A DNA stretch of 40,360 bases from the NCBI GenBank assembly GCA_030428395.1, contig JAUIDW010000015.1, positions 1 through 40,360 of the forward strand, in the 5' to 3' direction. A program made the position numbers and the translations under genes. The stretch is from a bacterium (GTDB lineage: Bacteria > Planctomycetota > UBA1135 > GCA-002686595). Under the pieces are notes generated by a model. It worked only from the letters and a program-made list of their open reading frames with translations. It made no database searches and had not been told where the DNA came from. Positions 33,237 to 40,360 of this stretch are shown piece by piece; position 1 is the first letter of the stretch; each line of letters begins with the position of its first letter.

Positions 33237-33242
33237 TAGGAT
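33237..33242 (+). promoter_or_regulatory. -10-like box TAGGAT of the DUF2237 gene
   Basis: TAGGAT lies 38 bases before GTG 33281. It fits the TANNAT style seen elsewhere in the window. The expected -35 position falls inside the C-rich strand of the G-quadruplex-capable run, and no -35 is recognisable. Confidence 0.35.
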
Positions 33243-33280
33243 GGCGGGCCCGCCGGCGCGCGCCCGGCAGGGGCCTCGAC

Positions 33281-33655
33281 GTGATCCAGATCGCCGACCG
33301 CAACGTCCTGGGCGGGCCGCTCGAGACCTGCTCCTCCGACCCGCTGGCCGGGTTCTTCCGCGACGGGTGCTGCCGGACCGGGCCCGACGACACCGGCTCG
33401 CACACCGTCTGCGCCCGCGTGACGCGGGAGTTCCTCGAGTTCTCCCGCGCGCGCGGGAACGACCTGGCGACGCCGATGCCCGAGCTCGGCTTCCCCGGCC
33501 TGCGCCCGGGGGACCGCTGGTGCCTCTGCGCCGCCCGCTGGCTCGAGGCCCTGGCGGGGGGGTGCGCCCCGCCCGTGGTGCTGGCCGCGACGCACGAGCG
33601 CGCGCTCGAGGTCTGCCGCCTCGCGGACCTGAAGGCCCACGCCGCCGAGGCCTGA
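33281..33655 (+). CDS. DUF2237 family protein
   Basis: A 124-residue protein starting at GTG 33281 with AGGGG as ribosome site. It matches the DUF2237 signature almost throughout: NVLGGPLETCSSDPLAGFFR, DGCCRTGPDDTGSHTVCARV, TREFLEFSRARGNDLATPMP, GFPGLRPGDRWCLCAARW, then AGCAPPVVLAATHERALEV. The family is widespread and rich in conserved cysteines (eight or more here), but has no known function. Full length. Flanked by a G-rich promoter region and a terminator-like hairpin, so probably monocistronic. Confidence 0.93.
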   Translation: MIQIADRNVLGGPLETCSSDPLAGFFRDGCCRTGPDDTGSHTVCARVTREFLEFSRARGNDLATPMPELGFPGLRPGDRWCLCAARWLEALAGGCAPPVVLAATHERALEVCRLADLKAHAAEA

Positions 33656-33671
33656 TCCGGGGCGCGCGACC

Positions 33672-33691
33672 GCGGCGGCGTGTCCCGCCGC
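33672..33691 (+). terminator. Hairpin after the DUF2237 gene
   Basis: GCGGCGG pairs with CCGCCGC (7 bp) around the loop CGTGTC, starting 17 bases after the stop. There is no U-tract, only GGGTTT, so termination strength is uncertain. Confidence 0.4.
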
Positions 33692-33804
33692 CCGGGTTTC
33701 CGGCAGGATGCTGGCAGCCGCGGGGCGCGCGTTGCGCCAGGGCTGGGGTCGGGGCCGCTCGGGCCCCGCCGGCCCGTCTCGCCGTCGCGGCGAGGGAGGA
33801 AACC

Positions 33805-35445
33805 ATGCGCCGAACCATCCTGTTGCTGCTCGTCGGTTGCCTCGGCGCCGCGTGCGCGAGCTCCCCGCGGAGCTCGGTCGACGTCCCCGTCTGGTACGAC
33901 ATCGGCGTCGTGCACCGCGAGGTCACGACCGCGAGCCCCGAGGCCCAGCTCTGGTTCGACCGGGGCCTGGCGCTCTGCTACGGCTTCAACCACGAGGAGG
34001 CCGTGGCCTGCTTCGAGCGGGCCGCCGCGCTCGACCCCGGCTGCGCCATGGCGCACTGGGGCAAGGCCTACGCGCTCGGCCCGAACTACAACGACCCCGC
34101 GCCGACCCCGGACCGGATCGCCGCCGCCCACGCGGCGCGCCTGCTGGCCGAGGGCTCGGCGGCGGGCTGCACGCAGGTCGAGCGCGACCTGATCACCGCC
34201 CTGGCCGCCCGCGTGCCGTCGGCCGAGCCCGGTCCGCAGGCCGCGATCGACGCCGCCTACGCCGAGGCGATGCAGGCCGTGCTCCGCGCGCACCCCGACG
34301 ACCCCGACGTGGCCGCGCTGACCGGCGAGGCGCTGATGCAGCTGAAGCCCTGGAAGCTGTGGAGCCCGGCGGGCGAGCCCGCCCCGGAGCTGGCGCCGGT
34401 GCGCGCCGTGCTCGAGCCGGGCCTCGCGCGCTGGCCGGACCACCCCGCGCTGTGCCACCTCTACATCCACGCCATGGAGGCCGGCCCGGAGGTCGAGCGG
34501 GCCGTCCCCGCCGCGCGCTCGCTCGAGGAGCTGACGCCCGGCCTCGGCCACCTGCGGCACATGCCCAGCCACATCTACGTCTGGACGGGCCGCTACGACG
34601 ACGTCGTGCGCGTGAACGAGGTGGCGGTCGAGGTCGACGACGCCTTCGTCGAGCACGCCGGGCGCGAGAACATGTACACGCTCTACCGCGTGCACAACTA
34701 CCACTTCGTCGCCTACGGCGCGATGTGGGAGGGCCGGCGCGAGCTGGCGCTGTCCGCGTCGCGCGAGCTGGTCGGCGAGATCCCGCCGGGCCTGCTGGCC
34801 GCGGTGCCCGACCTGCTCGACGTGTTCACGGCCACGCCGCTGCACGTGATGGTGCGCTTCGGGATGTGGGACGAGATCCTGGCCGAGCCCGAGCCGGCGC
34901 CCGAGCTGCTCGCGCACCGCGCCGTGTGGCGCTACGCCCGCGGCATCGCGCTGGCCTCCCTGGGCCGCGTCGACGAGGCCGCCGCCGAGTACGAGCGCTT
35001 CCGCCGGGCGAAGGCCGCGGTGCCGGAGTCGCGCCTGCTCTTCAACAACCCCGTTGTCCAGATCCTCGACGTGGCCGACGCCGTCCTCGCGGGCGAGGTC
35101 GCGTACCGGCGCGGCGACCACGACCGCGCCTTCGAGCGGCTGCGCGAGGCCGTGCGCCTCGACGAGCAGCTGAACTACGACGAGCCCTGGGGCTGGATGG
35201 AGCCCGCGCGGCACGCGCTCGGCGCGCTGCTGACCGAGCAGGGGCGCTACGAGGAGGCCGAGGCGGTCTACCGCGCCAACCTCGCGCGCTACCCCGAGAA
35301 CGGCTGGGCCCTGCACGGCCTGGCCGAGTGCCTCGAGGAGACCGGCCGCGCCGGCGAGGCCCGCGCCGTCCGCGCCCGCTTCGACGAGGCCTGGGCCCGC
35401 TCGGACACGCGCATCCCCGGCTCCTGCTTCTGCAAGACGAGCTGA
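33805..35445 (+). CDS. TPR repeat lipoprotein
   Basis: A 546-residue exported protein with a strong ribosome site (GGGAGGAAACC) before ATG 33805. The signal peptide (MRRTILLLLVGCLGAACASS) has lipobox LGAAC. The mature protein starts with WYDIGVVHREVTTASPEAQL and has TPR-like helices along its length, with clear units LWFDRGLALCYGFNHEEAVA, HLYIHAMEAG and EQGRYEEAEAVYRANLARYP. It ends RIPGSCFCKTS. It belongs to a family of TPR proteins with conserved His/Tyr/Trp residues (MPSHIYVWTGRYDD; NYHFVAYGAMWEGR) often found in planctomycetes and other bacteria. Function unknown. A GC hairpin (GGGGCC-GCTCG-GGCCCC, near 33753-33769) lies in its leader. Confidence 0.85.
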   Translation: MRRTILLLLVGCLGAACASSPRSSVDVPVWYDIGVVHREVTTASPEAQLWFDRGLALCYGFNHEEAVACFERAAALDPGCAMAHWGKAYALGPNYNDPAPTPDRIAAAHAARLLAEGSAAGCTQVERDLITALAARVPSAEPGPQAAIDAAYAEAMQAVLRAHPDDPDVAALTGEALMQLKPWKLWSPAGEPAPELAPVRAVLEPGLARWPDHPALCHLYIHAMEAGPEVERAVPAARSLEELTPGLGHLRHMPSHIYVWTGRYDDVVRVNEVAVEVDDAFVEHAGRENMYTLYRVHNYHFVAYGAMWEGRRELALSASRELVGEIPPGLLAAVPDLLDVFTATPLHVMVRFGMWDEILAEPEPAPELLAHRAVWRYARGIALASLGRVDEAAAEYERFRRAKAAVPESRLLFNNPVVQILDVADAVLAGEVAYRRGDHDRAFERLREAVRLDEQLNYDEPWGWMEPARHALGALLTEQGRYEEAEAVYRANLARYPENGWALHGLAECLEETGRAGEARAVRARFDEAWARSDTRIPGSCFCKTS

Positions 35446-35464
35446 CGCGCGCCGCGCGGACCCG

Positions 35465-36040
<576 letters not shown>

Positions 36041-36066
36041 GGTCGGTCCTCCGGGCGGGCGCGCGC

Positions 36067-37446
36067 TCACTCGAGCGGCGCGAGGTTCTGCAGGGTGGTC
36101 GGGATCAGCTCGGTGACGGTCGGGTGGATGAAGACGGTCCGCGCCAGCGCCGTGTAGGGCACCTTCGCGGTCATCGGCGGCAGCAGCGCCTGCACGACCT
36201 CGTCGCCGTTCACGCCCAGGATGGACGCGCCCAGCACTTCCTCGGTGTCCGCGTCGACGAGCACCTTGATGAAGCCGTGCGTCTCGCCGCGCTCGCGCGC
36301 GCGGCCGACGTTGCTCATGGGCCACTTGCCGACCAGGACGCGGCGCCCGGAGGCCCGGGCCTCGGCCTCGGTCATGCCGACGCGCCCCAGCGGCGGGTCG
36401 ACGTAGAGCCCGTAGCAGCGCACGCGGTCGGACACCCGGCGCGGGTCGCGGTCGAAGAGGTTCGCGGCGACGATCTCGTGGTCGTTGTAGGCGGTGTGCG
36501 TGAAGCCGCCGCGGCCGTTGCAGTCGCCCAGCGCCCAGACGCCGGGGACGCTGGTGCGCAGGTGCTCGTCGACCACGACGTACCCGCGCTCGTCGGTCTC
36601 GATCCCGGCGGCGTCGAGCCCCAGATCGTCCGTGTTCGGCGTGCGGCCGACGGCGACGAGCACGTGGGAGCCGGCGAGCTCGCGACCGAGCCCGTCGCAG
36701 CTCACCCGCACCGCGACGCCGGCGGGATCCGGCCGCAGGCCGATGCAGTCGGCGTCGGTGTGGACGTGCACGCCCTCGGCCTCGAGCAGCTCGCGGATGC
36801 CGGCCGAGACGTCGGGGTCCTCGCGCGACACCAGCCGCGGCCCGCGCTCGACGATCGTGACCTCGCTGCCGAAGCGCCGGAACATCTGCCCGAACTCGAG
36901 CCCGACGTAGCTCCCGCCGACGACGACCAAATGCCGGGGCAGCTCGTCCAGGCCGAGCATGCCGGTGCTGGTCAGGAAGTCGACCTCGTCGATCCCCGGC
37001 AGGTCCGGCACGCGGGCGCGGGCGCCGACGTTCAGGAACACCTGGTCGGCCTCGAGCCGGCGCCCGTCGACCTCGAGGGCGTCGGGGGCGACGAAGCGGG
37101 CGTGGCCGCGGATCAGCTCGACGTTCTCCATGCGCTCGAGCCACGTCGTGACGTTGCGGTTGGACTGGCCGGACACCTCGCGCATCCGGGCGTGGACGCG
37201 GGCCATGTCGACGCGCACCGGCGCGTCGAGGGCGACCCCGAAGTCCGCCGCGCGGCGCGCGAGGTACGCGACGCGGGCGCTGGCCACGAGCGTCTTGGTG
37301 GGGATGCAGCCGGCGTTCACGCACGAGCCGCCCACGAGGTGGCGCTCGACGACGGCCACGCGGAGGCCCTCGGCGTTCATGCGGCTGGCGAGCGCCGGAC
37401 CGGCCTGGCCGGTGCCGACGACGATGGCGTCGTAGCGGGTGGTCAT
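36067..37446 (-). CDS. FAD-dependent pyridine nucleotide-disulfide oxidoreductase (RclA/mercuric reductase-like)
   Basis: A 459-residue class I flavoprotein disulfide reductase. GTGQAG (11-16) binds FAD, GGSCVNAGCIPTK carries the redox pair Cys42/Cys47, VVVGGSYVGLEFGQ binds NAD(P)H, WALGDCNGRGGFTHTAYND is the second FAD site, and HPTVTELIP near the C-terminus supplies the His-Glu pair. It lacks the N-terminal heavy-metal domain and the C-terminal cysteines of true MerA. It also lacks the lipoamide dehydrogenase context. The best guess is an RclA-like enzyme acting on reactive chlorine, copper or quinone-type stress. It sits between an isochorismatase-like hydrolase and a PNPOx-like protein on the same strand. 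Confidence 0.92.
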   Translation of the reverse strand: MTTRYDAIVVGTGQAGPALASRMNAEGLRVAVVERHLVGGSCVNAGCIPTKTLVASARVAYLARRAADFGVALDAPVRVDMARVHARMREVSGQSNRNVTTWLERMENVELIRGHARFVAPDALEVDGRRLEADQVFLNVGARARVPDLPGIDEVDFLTSTGMLGLDELPRHLVVVGGSYVGLEFGQMFRRFGSEVTIVERGPRLVSREDPDVSAGIRELLEAEGVHVHTDADCIGLRPDPAGVAVRVSCDGLGRELAGSHVLVAVGRTPNTDDLGLDAAGIETDERGYVVVDEHLRTSVPGVWALGDCNGRGGFTHTAYNDHEIVAANLFDRDPRRVSDRVRCYGLYVDPPLGRVGMTEAEARASGRRVLVGKWPMSNVGRARERGETHGFIKVLVDADTEEVLGASILGVNGDEVVQALLPPMTAKVPYTALARTVFIHPTVTELIPTTLQNLAPLE

Positions 37447-37477
37447 GGTCTCGGGGGGGGTCGGTGTCGAGGGGAGG

Positions 37478-37506
37478 GCGGCCGGCCGCGCGGGGCGGCC
37501 GGCCGC
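37478..37506 (-). terminator. Perfect 12-bp hairpin between hydrolase and oxidoreductase genes
   Basis: Two copies of the palindrome GCGGCCGGCCGC (37478-37489 and 37495-37506) are separated by five bases and can form a perfect 12-bp stem. It begins eight bases after the isochorismatase stop on the minus strand. No U-tract follows, so partial termination, RNA processing or mRNA 3'-end protection are all possible. Confidence 0.45.
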
Positions 37507-37513
37507 GGGGGGG

Positions 37514-38326
37514 CTACCGGGAGACGCGGGTCATGGCGGCGACCGCGCCCTCGGTGTCGACGACGGCGTTGGCCAGGAAGCGGAAGTTCGTCAGCGCCGC
37601 GGCGTAGCCGTCGCCCAGCTCGGGGGTGATCGCGGCGGCGGTCCCGTCGGACACGACGGTCACGTCGAAGCCCTGCTCGAGCAGGGCGCGCAGGTGGGAC
37701 TCGGTGCAGAGGTTGGCGGACATCCCCGCCAGGATCACGCGGTCCACGCCGCGCTTGCGCAGCTGCAGCACGAGGTCGTTCGTGTCGGGCCCGTAGACCT
37801 TGTGCGGGCTGGTGACCACCGTCTCGCCGTCCTCGATGTACGGCTCGTACCGCTCGAGCCAGTCGGCCCCGGAGCCCTCGAAGCCCTCGAGCGACAGCGG
37901 GTCGGGACGGTCGAACATGCCGAGCGAGTGCATCAGCGCCTCGAGCGTGCCCTCGAACTTCCAGCGCTTGTCGTGCGGGTAGTAGTAGTGCGGCGAGACG
38001 AAGACCGGGAAGCCCCCGCGCTTGGCGGCGGCGAAGAGGGCCTCGAGGTTCTCGACCGTGCCGTTGTCGGTGACGCTCTGGCCGACCACGCCCCAGGTGA
38101 CGCCGTCGGGGCTCAGGAAGTCGTTCTGCGGGTCGGTGACGACCAGGGCGGTGTCCGCCGGGTCGAAGACGGGGGCCAGCTCGGCGGAGGCCTCCTCCGC
38201 GGCGGGGGTCGAAGCCGTCGCGGCGCCAGCGACAGGCGCGGGGGCCGGCGCGCTCGCCGCGGGCCGGAGGGTGACGAGCGCGGAGGCGGCGAGCGAGAGG
38301 GCGGAGACGGTCAGCAGGGTCTTCAT
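37514..38326 (-). CDS. Exported isochorismatase-like cysteine hydrolase
   Basis: A 270-residue protein; ATG 38326 has the ribosome site GAGGAA seven bases upstream. A signal peptide (MKTLLTVSALSLAASALVTL then RPAASA) and an Ala/Pro-rich linker (~25-50) precede the hydrolase domain. The catalytic triad of the isochorismatase/nicotinamidase family is visible: Asp65 in VVTDPQNDF, Lys176 in SPHKVYGP and Cys207 in GMSANLCTES. Most relatives are cytoplasmic, so export is notable. The substrate is not evident; there is no siderophore or NAD gene nearby. A sigma-54 promoter lies upstream and the gene leads the minus-strand cluster. Confidence 0.9.
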   Translation of the reverse strand: MKTLLTVSALSLAASALVTLRPAASAPAPAPVAGAATASTPAAEEASAELAPVFDPADTALVVTDPQNDFLSPDGVTWGVVGQSVTDNGTVENLEALFAAAKRGGFPVFVSPHYYYPHDKRWKFEGTLEALMHSLGMFDRPDPLSLEGFEGSGADWLERYEPYIEDGETVVTSPHKVYGPDTNDLVLQLRKRGVDRVILAGMSANLCTESHLRALLEQGFDVTVVSDGTAAAITPELGDGYAAALTNFRFLANAVVDTEGAVAAMTRVSR

Positions 38327-38379
38327 GGCGGGGTTCCTCGTGGTTCGGGTTGGGGGTTGCGGTTCGCAGCGGGGCGTAG

Positions 38380-38395
38380 GCACCTCCCGTGCCAG
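38380..38395 (-). promoter_or_regulatory. Sigma-54 (-24/-12) promoter of the isochorismatase cluster
   Basis: On the minus strand TGGCACGGGAGGTGCC has GG and GC exactly ten bases apart and matches TGGCACG-N4-TTGC at all but one position. Transcription should start near 38368, about 40 bases before ATG 38326. The divergent neighbour is a sigma-54 activator. Confidence 0.75.
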
Positions 38396-38471
38396 GCCCT
38401 CGCACGGGGCACCCAAGTCACTGCTCAACAGGGACTTGCGCAGGATTCGCCCGGCGGGGCGGTGACCTGAT

Positions 38472-38518
38472 GATTCATGGATTCACGAGATGTCCGCTTC
38501 GGGTCATGAGATCTCCGT
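38472..38518. promoter_or_regulatory. Candidate activator-binding sites (direct repeats)
   Basis: GATTCATG and GATTCACG are adjacent (38472-38487). ACGAGATGTCCGC (38484-38496) and ATGAGATCTCCGT (38506-38518) repeat 22 bases apart, two helical turns. Relative to the predicted sigma-54 start they lie at about -104 to -150, the usual place for enhancer sites; relative to GTG 38530 they could allow autoregulation. A -10-like TAGCCT (38518-38523) precedes GTG 38530 by six bases. Confidence 0.5.
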
Positions 38519-38529
38519 AGCCTCGGGGC

Positions 38530-40122
<1,593 letters not shown>

Positions 40123-40129
40123 GCTCCGC

Positions 40130-40360
40130 TCAGCGCCGCCGGTACGCGTCGGAGGGCGCCGCCGGGAGCGCGCGCGCGTCGTCCCACGAGACGTGCGCGG
40201 CCGGTCGCGGCTCCCCGTCGAGCGCGACGTCGCGCTGCGCGGGCAGCACGGCTCCGCCGGCGAGCGTCCAGCTCGTCACCGTCTCGACCACGTCGCGCGT
40301 CCGGCCCTCGAACAGCCGGCCGCGCCACGAGAGCCCGGCGACGAGGTTCGTGTCCGGGTC
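40130..40360 (-). CDS. Unrecognised protein, C-terminal part (partial)
   Basis: An open frame on the minus strand runs from the right edge to a TGA at 40132-40130, leaving 76 visible residues. It begins DPDTNLVAGLSWRGRLFEGR, with TVTSWTLAGGAVLPAQRDVA and a final PSDAYRRR. It looks like the beta-rich end of a larger protein. It converges with the activator gene, with seven bases between the stops. No family recognised. Confidence 0.55.
   Translation of the reverse strand, partial: DPDTNLVAGLSWRGRLFEGRTRDVVETVTSWTLAGGAVLPAQRDVALDGEPRPAAHVSWDDARALPAAPSDAYRRR

Noticed and set aside
36067-37446. True mercuric reductase
   Set aside because: No N-terminal heavy-metal domain, no C-terminal vicinal cysteines and no mer regulator or transporter nearby.

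Overview
This window comes from a very high-GC bacterium and almost certainly from a planctomycete. The best taxonomic markers are a giant surface protein with the planctomycete LEPR-XLL motif followed by a DUF4347 domain, and three large membrane-anchored Ser/Thr kinases. The kinases carry different sensor or effector tails: formylglycine-generating-enzyme-like (SUMF1), TolB-type propeller, and TPR. One of them has DWG in place of DFG. I see no rRNA, tRNA, CRISPR array, transposase or phage gene. The exact lineage cannot be fixed from the sequence alone.

Layout. Bases 1-1059 differ in style from the rest: an actinobacterial-looking membrane protein end and an overlapping reading frame whose last ~35 residues look like the zinc finger of Fpg/MutM, so this is a possible assembly or evolutionary junction. 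From 1.2 to 10.2 kb come a DUF4287 protein, a secreted subtilase, a kinase-SUMF1 protein and three small related lipoproteins. From 10.2 to 14.9 kb come a kinase with a propeller tail, a convergent ATP-grasp gene that overlaps its 3' end, and a duplicated-YciI lipoprotein.

The central block (15-27.8 kb) looks like a dedicated surface-protein or export island. A NodT/TolC-type outer membrane factor is divergent from a 1,935-residue LEPR-XLL/DUF4347/LamG/cadherin-like protein. Downstream on the same strand follow a PilZ protein, a GAF-HlyD membrane fusion protein, a PqqD-like/M50 metalloprotease/HlyD fusion and another periplasmic adaptor. The genes touch or overlap (GTGA at 24,849), so they probably form one operon. 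This is the best candidate in the window for an undescribed system: an outer membrane channel, three adaptor-type proteins, a membrane-embedded protease and one obvious large client.

Next (27.8-30.1 kb) is a TetR regulator coupled by ATGA overlap to an ABC1/UbiB-like kinase, with a clear sigma-70-type promoter bracketed by palindromic operator candidates. A kinase-TPR gene, a DUF2237 gene and a TPR lipoprotein follow (30.1-35.4 kb). The right end (35.4-40.1 kb) is a three-gene minus-strand cluster: exported isochorismatase-like hydrolase, flavin disulfide reductase, PNPOx-like protein. It is preceded by a near-consensus sigma-54 promoter and faces a divergent sigma-54 activator with a four-cysteine GAF domain, suggesting a self-contained redox or electrophile-responsive regulon. 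A partial unrecognised gene runs off the right edge.

Recurring regulatory features are -10-like TANNNT boxes placed 6-9 bases before start codons (probable leaderless mRNAs) and an intergenic repeat with an exact 20-base core found three times, each time reading toward a gene start.
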